DNA of 23,973 nt, taken from the NCBI GenBank assembly GCA_001784725.1, contig MFRX01000020.1, positions 1 to 23,973 of the forward strand, written 5' to 3'. Positions within the stretch are counted from its first letter, which is position 1. The number at the start of each line of letters is the position of its first letter. The DNA is from Candidatus Moranbacteria bacterium RIFCSPHIGHO2_02_FULL_40_12b (GTDB taxonomy: Bacteria; Patescibacteriota; Minisyncoccia; Moranbacterales; 2-12-FULL-40-10). Below are positions 1-7,817 of this stretch, piece by piece. Under the pieces are notes generated by a model. The model did no database searches. It saw only the letters and a list, made by a program, of their open reading frames with translations, and had not been told where the DNA came from. The position numbers and the translations under genes are program-made.

Positions 1-885
1 AAATATAATCTTGACCTGGTCCATTTTCCACACTTTAATGTTCCGCTTTTTTACCGGAAAAAATTTATCGTTACGATCCATGATTTGATTCTTCTTCATT
101 TTCCCACCGTTCGCGGAACGACCCTCAATCCGCTTTTTTACTGGCTGAAATTTATGGCTTATAAAATAGTGATTGGCTCGGCGATTAAAAGAGCAAACGG
201 GGTAATCGCGGTTTCAAACTTTACCAAAAAAGATATTCTAAAACATTATAAAATACCGGAAGAAAAAATCGCGGTGACCTATGAGGCGTGCAGCCGCTTA
301 TCCGCGAATTACCCGCCAAAAAAAGGCGATAGAATTTTGGAAAAATATGGTATAATGAAACCATACATATTATATGTCGGCAACGCTTATCCGCATAAAA
401 ATCTGGAAAAGCTTGTTTTGGCTTTTGTCCGAATAGCCGAAAAAAATCCCCAACTTCATCTGACATTGGTCGGGAAGGAAGATTATTTTTATAAAATACT
501 TAAAAATTTTGTTTGGAATAATAAGCTAAAAAATATTATTTTTTCGGGGCATATTTCCGATGAAGATTTGAATGAGATTTACCGGAATTCAGAAATGTAT
601 ATTTTTCCTTCGCTTTATGAAGGTTTCGGACTTCCTCCCCTGGAAGCGATGGCCAGCGGGATTCCGGTCGCTGCGTCCAACCATGAGTGCATCCGGGAAG
701 TGCTGGGCAACGCCGCTTATTATTTTGACGGGCTGGAAATAGAAGAGCTGGCAAGCGCCATGGCAAAAATTACCACTGATGAAAATCTGCGGAAGGATTT
801 AATCGCTAAAGGATACGGACAGGTAAAAAAATACGACTGGAAAAAAACCGCGGAGCAAACGTTGGAAATATACCAAAAGGACTAA
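1..885 (+). CDS. GT4 family glycosyltransferase, 5' end cut by window
   Basis: Retaining GT-B glycosyltransferase (GT4, glycosyl transferases group 1) that would move a sugar from a nucleotide donor to a glycan or lipid-linked acceptor at the inner membrane face. The frame is open from base 1, reading KYNLDLVHFPHFNVPLF, so the first internal start (TTG at 85) is not the true start and the N-terminus lies outside the window. Visible landmarks are the C-terminal Rossmann start YILYVGNAYPHKN, the block NIIFSGHISDEDL, and the donor-binding stretch FPSLYEGFGLPPLEAMASG, which holds the E-x7-E pattern of the family. It ends 6 nt before the DUF4012 gene, so the two are probably co-transcribed with murJ. 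Donor and acceptor cannot be told from sequence. Confidence 0.93.
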   Translation, partial: KYNLDLVHFPHFNVPLFYRKKFIVTIHDLILLHFPTVRGTTLNPLFYWLKFMAYKIVIGSAIKRANGVIAVSNFTKKDILKHYKIPEEKIAVTYEACSRLSANYPPKKGDRILEKYGIMKPYILYVGNAYPHKNLEKLVLAFVRIAEKNPQLHLTLVGKEDYFYKILKNFVWNNKLKNIIFSGHISDEDLNEIYRNSEMYIFPSLYEGFGLPPLEAMASGIPVAASNHECIREVLGNAAYYFDGLEIEELASAMAKITTDENLRKDLIAKGYGQVKKYDWKKTAEQTLEIYQKD

Positions 886-891
886 AATAAA

Positions 892-3213
892 ATGCCTAAA
901 AAACGAATACTAAAGCAAATGTTCGATGTCCGGCCGGTTGATGAAGCCGGTGGACTTGATTGGAAAAAAATCAAAAATGTGGAAAAACTGGCGAGAAATC
1001 ATAAAATGAGAATTGAACTCGGATTTTTCGGGGAGCCCAATATTTATGTTCTGGGAAAAAATTTCAAGAGCAGTGAAGTGCCATTTTACTATGTTATTCC
1101 GGAAGAAGTTCTGGAAAGGATAAAATATGAAAAATTAAGAAATTTTTCTTACTCTGATATTAAAAAAGAAAAAAAACTGCCGGAGAAATCAGCCAGAGAA
1201 GTCCTCTTTTTTTCCGCTTTCCGAAACCGAATCCGCCGGACTCCATTAAACGCGTTAATTTATTTTTCCGGTTCGGTTGCTCTTGTGGCATTGGCAATCG
1301 GCGCTCTCGGATATGTCGGCAAAGGGCTTAGTATTAAAAGTTCGGTGATGGGAGTGAGCAGTGAAGGATACGAAAATTTGGCATCAGCGGTCGAAAACCT
1401 GAAGATCCGGGAATTCCAAAAATCAAGCGAAGATTTTCAGAGCGCCTATGGTAATTTTTCCAAAACTTCAAAAGACATAGGCGAAATGGGAAATTTTTTT
1501 GTCGACATTGCCAGATTTTTTCCGGTGGTCTCCCAGGTTTCAGCGGGCAAAAATCTGGCGGAAGGAGGAAAAAATCTCTCACTAGCCGGCAAATCGCTCA
1601 ACAATATCATCGAAACCCTGGAGGCATTGAAAGAACCGGAAAATATCGGCAATGAAAATCGGACACTCCTTGATGTTTTTTATTCAATGGAAGATGAACT
1701 AAAAACCGCCGCGGCGCGGTTGGATGACGCGGGTATCTACCTGTCCCGGATAAAACTTGATGACGTGCCGGAAGATAAGAAAATGAAATTCATCGGCGCG
1801 AAAGAGAAAATCCCGGTTATTTCCGAAACAATAAAAGATTTTTTGAAAAACAGCCGCATTATTGTTGATTTGCTGGGCGGGAACGGTCCGAGGAAATATC
1901 TTTTTCTTTTTCAAAATAACCAGGAGATGAGAGCTACCGGGGGCTTTATTGGGAGTTATGGCCTGCTGGATATTTCCAGCGGAAAAGTAAGAAAATTTTT
2001 TATTGATGGAATTTTCAATCCGGATGGGCAGTTAAAGGAAAAAATCGTTCCTCCGAAACCCATTCAGAAAATAAGCGCCGCCTGGAGTTTGCACGACAGC
2101 AATTGGTTTCCTGATTTTCCAAAATCCGCGCGGAAAGCGATATTGTTTTATGAAAAAACCGGCGGTCCGACCGCGGATGGGATCATTACCTTGACGCCGA
2201 CTGTCATGCGAAAACTTCTGGAAATCACCGGTCCGATAGAAATGCCTGAATATGATGTTACGCTTGACGCGGAAAATTTTATTGAAAAAACCCAGAATGA
2301 AATTGAAGCCGATTTTGACAAAGAGAAAAATGAACCCAAGAAAATATTATCGGACCTGGCTCCCATTGTTCTGGATAAGCTTTTCAGTTCAAGGGATATC
2401 AATACAGTGGCGAAAACGATGAACGTTTTGATTGATAGTTTGAACCAAAAGCAGATTCTGCTTTATTCGTCAAATGAAGAGCTGCAAAAAATAATATCCG
2501 ACCGAAATTGGTCGGGGGAAATAATGGATGCCCCCAAGGACTATCTAAGTGTTATAAATACCAATATAAACGGCTATAAAACCGACGGAGTGGTTGACGA
2601 AAAAATAGAGCATGAAGCGGAAATCCTTGATGACGGATCAGTTATTGACACGCTGACAATCACCAGGCATCATAATGGAGGCAATTTTTCCTATGATTGG
2701 TGGAATAAGGTCAACGCGGATTATATGCGGGTGTATGTTCCGAAAAACTCGAAACTTCTTGAGACAGAGGGGCAGACGAAAGAATTCAATGATTCTCCGC
2801 TGGATTATGACGTTCTCAGATTCAGGCGCGATCCCGATGTTGAAAACGAAGAAAAAAAAATGTCCGTTAACCCCGGCACCGGAGTCGGAACTTACGAGGA
2901 CTCAGGCAAAACGGTCTTCGCGAATTGGGTTTATGTGAGCCCGCAGGAAACGGTGGCTGTAAAATATAAATATCTCCTCCCGTTCAAAATAGAAATAAAC
3001 GACGCTGACAAACCAGCCGATACTTATTCTCTGCTGGCCCAAAAACAATCCGGAAGCGCGGGAAGCAAATTAATAAGCTCGGTAAAATTTCCGGAAAAAT
3101 TTAAAATAAACTGGAAGTATCCTGATGAGATCAGGGAAGCAGGCAATGAAATCAAAATTGACACTGATTTAGTGAATGATAAATTAATTGGAGCGGCATT
3201 CGTTAAAAAATAA
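892..3213 (+). CDS. DUF4012 membrane protein, long form (773 aa)
   Basis: Protein of unknown function with a DUF4012-type domain, a family I recall as common in Patescibacteria and some Gram-positives near polysaccharide genes. Residues 1-120 are charged and probably cytoplasmic, one hydrophobic helix lies at about 121-146, residues 150-325 are helical and linker-like, and the conserved domain begins near residue 333 with RKYLFLFQNNQEMRATGG, followed by DSNWFPDFP and LEITGPIE. This implies a type II membrane protein with the domain outside the cell. A shorter paralogue at 18020 shares these blocks and a C-terminal beta-rich part. It sits between a GT4 gene and murJ (gaps of 6 and 11 nt). No Shine-Dalgarno precedes the ATG. 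A role in glycan transfer or attachment is an inference from context only. Confidence 0.88.
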   Translation: MPKKRILKQMFDVRPVDEAGGLDWKKIKNVEKLARNHKMRIELGFFGEPNIYVLGKNFKSSEVPFYYVIPEEVLERIKYEKLRNFSYSDIKKEKKLPEKSAREVLFFSAFRNRIRRTPLNALIYFSGSVALVALAIGALGYVGKGLSIKSSVMGVSSEGYENLASAVENLKIREFQKSSEDFQSAYGNFSKTSKDIGEMGNFFVDIARFFPVVSQVSAGKNLAEGGKNLSLAGKSLNNIIETLEALKEPENIGNENRTLLDVFYSMEDELKTAAARLDDAGIYLSRIKLDDVPEDKKMKFIGAKEKIPVISETIKDFLKNSRIIVDLLGGNGPRKYLFLFQNNQEMRATGGFIGSYGLLDISSGKVRKFFIDGIFNPDGQLKEKIVPPKPIQKISAAWSLHDSNWFPDFPKSARKAILFYEKTGGPTADGIITLTPTVMRKLLEITGPIEMPEYDVTLDAENFIEKTQNEIEADFDKEKNEPKKILSDLAPIVLDKLFSSRDINTVAKTMNVLIDSLNQKQILLYSSNEELQKIISDRNWSGEIMDAPKDYLSVINTNINGYKTDGVVDEKIEHEAEILDDGSVIDTLTITRHHNGGNFSYDWWNKVNADYMRVYVPKNSKLLETEGQTKEFNDSPLDYDVLRFRRDPDVENEEKKMSVNPGTGVGTYEDSGKTVFANWVYVSPQETVAVKYKYLLPFKIEINDADKPADTYSLLAQKQSGSAGSKLISSVKFPEKFKINWKYPDEIREAGNEIKIDTDLVNDKLIGAAFVKK

Positions 3214-3224
3214 CCGCGCGATTT

Positions 3225-4868
3225 ATGATAAAACGACTACTGAATAATTCAATATTAAACAGCAAGCCGACAGAATCGGTCGTGGCGGCGGCTTTTATGA
3301 TTTCCGTGGCCGGAATTGCCAGCCGCCTTCTGGGGCTCTTCAGGGACAGAATTCTGGCTTCGCAATTCGGAGCAGGGGACGCTTTGGATGTCTACTATGC
3401 CGCTTTTCGCATCCCTGATTTGGTCTATAACCTGCTTGTTTTGGGAGCGTTAAGCTCGGCTTTCATACCGGTTTTCACCGGACTGTTTGTTAATAAAAAA
3501 GAAGATGAATCGTGGGAATTGGCGTCGGGAATTTTGAGTTTGAAAATCATTTTTTTGCTGCTAATTTCAGCCGTATTGCTGATTTTTTCTCCGGCGATTA
3601 TGAAAATCATCACTCCCGGCTTTTCCTCGGAAAAAATAAATGAGACCATAATGTTCTCCCGGATAATGTTCATAAGCACTTTTTTCCTCGGAATAAGCGC
3701 CCTTTTTGGGGGAATATTGGTGTCCATGAAAAAATTTTTAATCTATGCCATCGCTCCGATTCTTTATAACATAGGGATTATCATTGGAGCCGTTTTTTTC
3801 GTTAAATTTATGGGGCCTATTGGACTTGCCTGGGGCGTGGTTTTGGGAGCGTTTATGCACATGCTTATCCAATATCCCGCCGTCCGAATTTCCGGATTCA
3901 GGTACAAGCCGGTATTTTTTAAGGCGTTTTGGAATAAAAATGTAATGAAAGTCATCCATCTGATGATACCGAGAACAATGGGCATAGCGGTTAATCAGAT
4001 TAATCTTTTTGTCATTACTATTTTTGCTTCCACTTTGGCGGCCGGCAGCTTAACAGTTTTTAATTTTGCCAATAATATTCAAGGCGCGCCTCTCGGCCTT
4101 TTTGGCGCTTCTTTTGCAATCGCGGTTTTTCCGACCCTTAGCGCCTTTGCCTCAAAAAATATGAAAGATGACTTTGCCCGGAGTTTTTCCAAGACCATGC
4201 GCCACATCCTTTTTTTCATAATACCAATCAGCGTGTTTTTTTTAATTTTCCGCGCCCAGATCGTGCGCGTCATTCTGGGAGCGGGAAAATTCGACTGGGA
4301 AGATACCCAGAATACCTTCAGTATCCTGGGAATTTTGGTTTTGAGCTTGTTCGCGCAGGGACTGATCCCGTTGCTTACCCGTTCTTTCTACGCGCTTCAT
4401 GACACCAAAACGCCGTTCTTTGTCGCTTTAATAGGCGAAGCCATAAATATTTTACTGGTGATTTTTCTTATTGATAAGTTCAAAGTTGTCGGTTTGGCGA
4501 TAGCGTTCGCGGTTGCCACGGTCGTCCACATGTTCATTTTACTTACGGTTCTCCGGTCAAAATTTGACTCATTGGACGACAAGAATATTGTAATTTCTGT
4601 TTTTAAGATATCTCTCGCGTCATTCGCGGCCGGAATCGTCGCGCAGCTTTTCAAATATATTTCCGTGAGATTTATTCCGCTTGATACTTTTTTGGGCGTT
4701 TTCTTCCAACTGGCTTTATCGGGAATAATCGGAATAATAATTTTTATTTTAATGAGCTACCTCCTTAAAATAAAAGAATTTCACTACTTTAAGGATTCAT
4801 TCCGCCGGAAATTTCTGCGGTTTGGCGAAAAAATCGCGGAAGATAACACCGAGATTGGCGGTGTTTGA
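3225..4868 (+). CDS. murJ: Lipid II flippase MurJ (MviN family)
   Basis: Integral membrane flippase of the MOP superfamily that moves lipid II, the peptidoglycan precursor, across the cytoplasmic membrane. The 547-residue length and about 14 hydrophobic segments fit MurJ (about 510-550 aa). The N-terminal signature is clear: MISVAGIASRLLGLFRDRIL, then LDVYYAAFRIPDLVYNLLV and LGALSSAFIPVF. Further family blocks are APLGLFGASFAIAVFPTLS and SLFAQGLIPLLTRSFYALHDT. The ATG lies 11 nt after the DUF4012 stop, with no Shine-Dalgarno. It ends with TGA just before a strong bidirectional hairpin. No separate Wzx flippase is seen in the window, so export of the neighbouring glycan is either done by an unseen protein or, speculatively, by this one. 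Confidence 0.96.
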   Translation: MIKRLLNNSILNSKPTESVVAAAFMISVAGIASRLLGLFRDRILASQFGAGDALDVYYAAFRIPDLVYNLLVLGALSSAFIPVFTGLFVNKKEDESWELASGILSLKIIFLLLISAVLLIFSPAIMKIITPGFSSEKINETIMFSRIMFISTFFLGISALFGGILVSMKKFLIYAIAPILYNIGIIIGAVFFVKFMGPIGLAWGVVLGAFMHMLIQYPAVRISGFRYKPVFFKAFWNKNVMKVIHLMIPRTMGIAVNQINLFVITIFASTLAAGSLTVFNFANNIQGAPLGLFGASFAIAVFPTLSAFASKNMKDDFARSFSKTMRHILFFIIPISVFFLIFRAQIVRVILGAGKFDWEDTQNTFSILGILVLSLFAQGLIPLLTRSFYALHDTKTPFFVALIGEAINILLVIFLIDKFKVVGLAIAFAVATVVHMFILLTVLRSKFDSLDDKNIVISVFKISLASFAAGIVAQLFKYISVRFIPLDTFLGVFFQLALSGIIGIIIFILMSYLLKIKEFHYFKDSFRRKFLRFGEKIAEDNTEIGGV

Positions 4869-4883
4869 ATTGTAAGAAAAAAG

Positions 4884-4910
4884 AAAACAGGCGGAGTGGA
4901 CGCCTGTTTT
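4884..4910. terminator. Bidirectional intrinsic terminator between murJ and the minus-strand gene
   Basis: A perfect 10-bp stem (AAAACAGGCG / CGCCTGTTTT) with a 7-nt loop is flanked by A-rich sequence upstream and T-rich sequence downstream, so it works on both strands. It lies 15 nt past the murJ stop and 2 nt past the stop of the convergent gene. Confidence 0.9.
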
Positions 4911-4912
4911 TA

Positions 4913-5374
4913 TTATTCCAGCAAGGAATCTACTACCTGCAGACCTTTTGCCCAAAGAACTGGGATAATTTTCTCGTTCCGATCAACAAGAGGAGCGAGA
5001 TTAATATTTCCATATTGATCTATCCCTCCATATACTCCGCATACACAAAAAGTTTCTTTAACGGTGACACTGCCGATTTTTCCGGTTAGTTCGAAAAATG
5101 CCAGAGGCATAAAACCTTGCGGAAAAAAGAGCCAGTTAAACCAGTTCATATTAGGTTCTTTGTGTTTTCCCAACCAGCCATTCTTTACATTATAGAAGTT
5201 TCCGTCTCCGATTCGGACATGGTGATGGCTAACCGCATCGGTTAAAAACACATTACTTTCATCAAACTTGATATCTTTTGGTCTGAAGCATATGTATACT
5301 TTTTTGAACTTTCCTTCTTGTAGAAAATCAATAAATGATTCTCTTATTTTGTAAGGATCAAATCTTGTTTCCAT
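4913..5374 (-). CDS. Hypothetical protein, 153 aa, unknown function
   Basis: I do not recognise a family. The protein begins METRFDPYKIRESFIDFLQ and is rich in aromatic residues, with a His cluster (AVSHHHVRIGD), two Cys in ETFCVCGVYGG, and a short hydrophobic stretch FNWLFFPQGFMPLAFFELTG that is too polar to be a clear membrane helix. It looks soluble. The open frame extends 12 codons further upstream, but the ATG at 5374 is preferred because an AAGGAGGG Shine-Dalgarno ends 4 nt before it and because the longer start would lie inside a leader hairpin. It has its own promoter and a 91-nt structured leader and converges on murJ. It is the only clear minus-strand gene in the window, which suggests an independently acquired or separately regulated unit. 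Confidence 0.75.
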   Translation of the reverse strand: METRFDPYKIRESFIDFLQEGKFKKVYICFRPKDIKFDESNVFLTDAVSHHHVRIGDGNFYNVKNGWLGKHKEPNMNWFNWLFFPQGFMPLAFFELTGKIGSVTVKETFCVCGVYGGIDQYGNINLAPLVDRNEKIIPVLWAKGLQVVDSLLE

Positions 5375-5378
5375 CTTA

Positions 5379-5386
5379 CCCTCCTT
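5379..5386 (-). promoter_or_regulatory. Strong Shine-Dalgarno that fixes the start of the minus-strand gene
   Basis: On the minus strand AAGGAGGG is followed by TAAG and ATG. It selects the start at 5374 over the in-frame ATG at 5410. Confidence 0.8.
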
Positions 5387-5401
5387 CATACTGAAGTAGT
5401 T

Positions 5402-5431
5402 TCTCCGCACTGGAGATACCGCGCACTGCGG
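5402..5431 (-). promoter_or_regulatory. Twin leader hairpins with identical AGTGC loops
   Basis: Read on the minus strand, the leader holds two adjacent small hairpins, CCGC-AGTGC-GCGG (5431-5419) and TCTCC-AGTGC-GGAGA (5416-5402), separated by two bases. The stems differ in sequence while the pentaloop is the same, a pattern expected of a protein- or RNA-recognised loop. They lie about 15-45 nt upstream of the Shine-Dalgarno. Function is inferred; the structures are directly visible. Confidence 0.55.
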
Positions 5432-5444
5432 CTTTATTTTAAAT

Positions 5445-5465
5445 AACTATGCCACCCGCATAGTT
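5445..5465 (-). promoter_or_regulatory. Hairpin at the predicted 5' end of the minus-strand transcript
   Basis: Perfect 8-bp stem AACTATGC / GCATAGTT with a 5-nt loop. Its outer edge (5465) coincides with the transcription start predicted from the promoter at 5472-5499, so the mRNA would start with this hairpin. Such 5'-terminal stems can protect mRNA from decay. Confidence 0.55.
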
Positions 5466-5471
5466 GTTATA

Positions 5472-5499
5472 ATGATATAGATTAAAGCAAATTTGTCAA
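5472..5499 (-). promoter_or_regulatory. Sigma70-type promoter of the minus-strand gene
   Basis: On the minus strand a perfect -35 TTGACA (5499-5494), a 16-nt spacer and a -10 TATCAT (5477-5472) are seen. The predicted start is near 5465. Confidence 0.6.
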
Positions 5500-5506
5500 A
5501 TAAGCG

Positions 5507-5535
5507 TTGATTTTATGCCTATTTTGTAATAGAAT
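5507..5535 (+). promoter_or_regulatory. lepA promoter, apparently giving a leaderless mRNA
   Basis: TTGATT (5507-5512), a 17-nt spacer and TAGAAT (5530-5535) put the transcription start at about 5542-5543, the first base of the lepA ATG. No Shine-Dalgarno is present. Confidence 0.6.
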
Positions 5536-5542
5536 AATCATT

Positions 5543-7384
5543 ATGAATCAAAGTAATACCCGAAACTTCTGCATAATCGCGCATATCGACCATGGAAAAT
5601 CAACTTTGGCCGATCGAATGCTGGAAATTACCGGAACTATAGAGAAGCGGAAAATGAAGGAACAAGTGCTGGACCAGATGGATTTGGAACGGGAGCGCGG
5701 GATAACTATTAAATTACAGCCGGTCAGAATGGAATATGAGCCGAAAATTTCCAATGAATTTAAAATTGAAAATTTAAAATTGAAAATTTCAAGTTCAAAA
5801 TTTATTTTGAACTTGATTGACACTCCCGGCCACGTGGATTTTAATTACGAGGTCTCGCGGTCGCTGGCGGCAGTTGAAGGCGCGGTGCTTTTAGTTGACG
5901 CGACTAAAGGAGTGCAGGCGCAGACCCTTTCCAATTTATATCTGGCGATTGAACAAGGGTTGGAAATTATACCGGTCGTGAACAAGATTGATTTGCCGAA
6001 TGCCAATGCGGAAAAAACAAAAAAAGAAATAGTTCATATTTTGGGTTGCAAAAAAGAAGATATTATGGAGGTTTCCGGAAAAACAGGGCAGGGAGTGGAG
6101 AATCTTCTGGAGAGGATCATTAAAATAATTCCATGCCCCCAGGGAGAAAACAAGGAAAATCTGCGGGCTTTAATTTTTGATTCAAAATATGACACTTATA
6201 AGGGAGTATTGGCTTATGTCCGCATCGTGGACGGGGAAGTTAAAGCCGAGGATAAAATTTTTATGATAGTGGGAAATGCTTCAAGTGATGTTATTGAAGT
6301 CGGTTATTTCAAACCGGAACTTCAGAAATGCGAAAAACTTTCGGCCGGAGACATCGGATACATCGCCACCGGACTGAAAAGCGTTTCTCAATGCCGGGTC
6401 GGAGACACTATAACAATTCAAAATGAAAAGTTAAAAGTTAAAAATTTACGCGGGTATAAAGAAGTGAAGCCGATGGTGTATGCCAGTTTTTATCCGATTG
6501 AAGGCGATGACTACAACTTTATGCGTGATTCACTGGAAAAATTGAAACTTAATGATGCCGCCTTTACGTTTGAACCCGAAAGTAATCAGGCGTTGGGGCG
6601 CGGATTCCGCTGCGGATTTCTAGGAATGCTCCATCTGGAAATAATCCAATCTCGGCTGGAAAGGGAATTTGAGATAAGCCCGACCATTACCACTCCGAGC
6701 GTGGTGTATGAACTAAGAATTAAGAATCAAGAATCAAAAATCAAGATATATTCTCCAAGTGAAATGCCGGACCCTTCTATTATTGAAGAAATTTACGAAC
6801 CCTGCGTTAAACTTGATATTATCTCGCCGAGCGCGTATCTGGGACCGATTATGAAGGTTATGAAAAATACCAGGGCGGAGTACTTCAACACCGAATATAT
6901 CGACAGCGAGCGCCTGATTCTGACATTCAGCTGTCCCCTCACGGATGTTATCATTAATCTTCATGACGACCTGAAAAGTGCTTCTTCGGGCTACGGTTCA
7001 ATGAATTATGAAATTACGGAATATAAACCGTATGATCTGGTCAAAATGGATATTTTGGTAGCCGGGGAGAAAGTGGATGCCTTTTCCCGGATTATTCCCC
7101 GCGAATGGGCGTTCAGCGAAGGCAAAAGAGTGGTGGAAAAACTTAAAGGCGCCATTCCCAAACAGAATTTTCAGATCGCGCTGCAAGCCGCTGTCGGCGG
7201 AAAAATTATCGCCCGCGAAACGATAAAAGCATTCCGCAAAGACGTGACCGAAAAACTTTACGGCGGGGATGTCTCGCGCAAGAAAAAACTTCTGGAAAAG
7301 CAGAAAAAAGGAAAGAAAAAAATGAAAAACATCGGACGGGTGAGCATCCCCTCCGAGGCCTTCCTGGCGGTTTTGAAAAAGTAA
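5543..7384 (+). CDS. lepA: Elongation factor 4 (LepA), ribosome back-translocating GTPase
   Basis: Translational GTPase that acts on stalled or mistranslocated ribosomes. The 613-aa product has G1 AHIDHGKST (residues 14-22), the switch block RERGITIK, G3 DTPGH, G4 NKIDLP, and the LepA-specific C-terminal stretches GFRCGFLGMLHLEI, GGDVSRKKKLLEKQKKGKKKM and IPSEAFLAVL. The ATG at 5543 is chosen because NTRNFCIIAHIDHGKST starts as in known LepA and because the upstream TTG at 5507 is itself the -35 box. Compared with the E. coli protein as I recall it, the loop before G3 is about 14 residues longer. That loop is encoded by AT-rich heptamer repeats, and two more heptamer tracts occur further on, all in frame. 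The G-motifs are intact, so the protein should be active. Confidence 0.97.
   Translation: MNQSNTRNFCIIAHIDHGKSTLADRMLEITGTIEKRKMKEQVLDQMDLERERGITIKLQPVRMEYEPKISNEFKIENLKLKISSSKFILNLIDTPGHVDFNYEVSRSLAAVEGAVLLVDATKGVQAQTLSNLYLAIEQGLEIIPVVNKIDLPNANAEKTKKEIVHILGCKKEDIMEVSGKTGQGVENLLERIIKIIPCPQGENKENLRALIFDSKYDTYKGVLAYVRIVDGEVKAEDKIFMIVGNASSDVIEVGYFKPELQKCEKLSAGDIGYIATGLKSVSQCRVGDTITIQNEKLKVKNLRGYKEVKPMVYASFYPIEGDDYNFMRDSLEKLKLNDAAFTFEPESNQALGRGFRCGFLGMLHLEIIQSRLEREFEISPTITTPSVVYELRIKNQESKIKIYSPSEMPDPSIIEEIYEPCVKLDIISPSAYLGPIMKVMKNTRAEYFNTEYIDSERLILTFSCPLTDVIINLHDDLKSASSGYGSMNYEITEYKPYDLVKMDILVAGEKVDAFSRIIPREWAFSEGKRVVEKLKGAIPKQNFQIALQAAVGGKIIARETIKAFRKDVTEKLYGGDVSRKKKLLEKQKKGKKKMKNIGRVSIPSEAFLAVLKK
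5758..5803 (+). repeat. In-frame AT-rich heptamer repeat in lepA, tract 1
   Basis: Six and a half units of 7 nt, alternating ATTTAAA and ATTGAAA and then diverging (ATTTCAA, GTTCAAA). Six units equal 42 nt, exactly 14 codons, matching the extra loop before the G3 motif. The encoded peptide is FKIENLKLKISSSKF. Confidence 0.85.
6426..6446 (+). repeat. In-frame heptamer repeat in lepA, tract 2
   Basis: Three units, AAAAGTT AAAAGTT AAAAATT, encode the EKLKVKN part of a surface turn before GYKEVKP. Twenty-one nt keep the frame. Confidence 0.7.
6714..6748 (+). repeat. In-frame heptamer repeat in lepA, tract 3
   Basis: Five units, TAAGAAT TAAGAAT CAAGAAT CAAAAAT CAAGATA, encode RIKNQESKIKIY just after VVYE, a place where LepA proteins vary. 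Confidence 0.8.
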
Positions 7385-7499
7385 GAAATATGCTACATAA
7401 AACCCTATAAGCAAGGAATGCATCTAAATATCACATATTCGTTAAAATAAAAAATTAGGATTGGGCTAGTAAAATACTATAAAAAAGGAGGTACTAGAG

Positions 7500-7676
7500 A
7501 TGAGCACCGATGGCGACAATATAGTTAGAGGCAGGATACGAAGATGGACTGCAGTTCATGGGCATCCACGCAAATCGTGTGAGCCAAAAATACAGGAAAG
7601 AAGCGAAGAATCATTTCATCACTCCGCCGTAGATGATGACGACATTGTATTACACGATGACGTAGTCGATGAATAA
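7500..7676 (+). CDS. Small acidic His/Asp-rich protein, 58 aa, unknown function
   Basis: An ATG preceded by a perfect AAAAAAGGAGGT Shine-Dalgarno 7 nt upstream opens a 58-codon frame that ends in TAA and is followed by a strong terminator. The product starts MSTDGDNIVRGRIRRW with a basic N-terminal part and ends in an acidic tail (VDDDDIVLHDDVVDE), with one Cys and five His (HGH, HH, LHD). There is no signal peptide or membrane helix. It lies between lepA and the Wzz-like gene as its own short unit; I could not assign a clear promoter. The Shine-Dalgarno, terminator and charge pattern argue for a real gene, but no homologue is known to me. The His/Asp-rich tail could bind metal; that is a guess. 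Confidence 0.65.
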   Translation: MSTDGDNIVRGRIRRWTAVHGHPRKSCEPKIQERSEESFHHSAVDDDDIVLHDDVVDE

Positions 7677-7689
7677 CACAAAAAGTTTT

Positions 7690-7730
7690 GCGGGAGGATG
7701 CCCAATCCTCCCGCCCAATTCTAATTTTTT
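7690..7730 (+). terminator. Terminator of the 58-codon gene
   Basis: Perfect 10-bp stem GCGGGAGGAT / ATCCTCCCGC with a 5-nt loop, followed by a T run at 7725-7730. It overlaps a second AT-only hairpin at 7728-7750 (10-bp stem, ATT loop) whose role is unclear. Confidence 0.85.
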
Positions 7731-7781
7731 ATTTCATATTATGAAATAAATTAAAAAATAATTTAATAGCAATTTTCAAAG

Positions 7782-7817
7782 AGCCCTTCGGATAATTTCG
7801 GAAGGCTTTAATTTTTT
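7782..7817 (+). terminator. Second terminator-like hairpin in the 7677-7967 gap
   Basis: The arms AGCCCTTCGGA and TTCGGAAGGCT pair over 11 positions with one mismatch and two wobbles and are followed by TTAATTTTTT. No gene was found between this and the preceding terminator (7751-7781), so it is a back-up terminator or the end of an undetected small RNA. Confidence 0.55.

Noticed and set aside
4865..5089. Plus-strand frame of 74 codons after murJ.
   Set aside because: It runs through the terminator and opposite the better supported minus-strand gene.
5402..5431. The twin CAGTGC loops resemble eukaryotic iron-responsive elements.
   Set aside because: The hairpins lack the bulged C and upper-stem length of an IRE, and no IRP-type regulator is known in this lineage, so the likeness is kept only as a coincidence of the AGTGC loop.
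5507..5542. Upstream TTG as start of lepA (12 extra codons).
   Set aside because: The TTG lies in the -35 box TTGATT, and the conserved N-terminus begins at the ATG 5543.
5758..6748. Possible CRISPR or tandem satellite array in lepA.
   Set aside because: Units are 7 nt without spacers and lie in coding frame, so these are short tandem repeats and not CRISPR.
6998..7423. Minus-strand open frame of 141 codons opposite the 3' end of lepA.
   Set aside because: It lies antisense to conserved LepA sequence, has no Shine-Dalgarno or promoter and a Phe-rich low-complexity product typical of a shadow frame.
7455..7483. Promoter TTAGGA-N17-TATAAA for the 58-codon gene.
   Set aside because: The implied transcription start near 7490 would fall inside the Shine-Dalgarno and remove it, so I did not annotate it.
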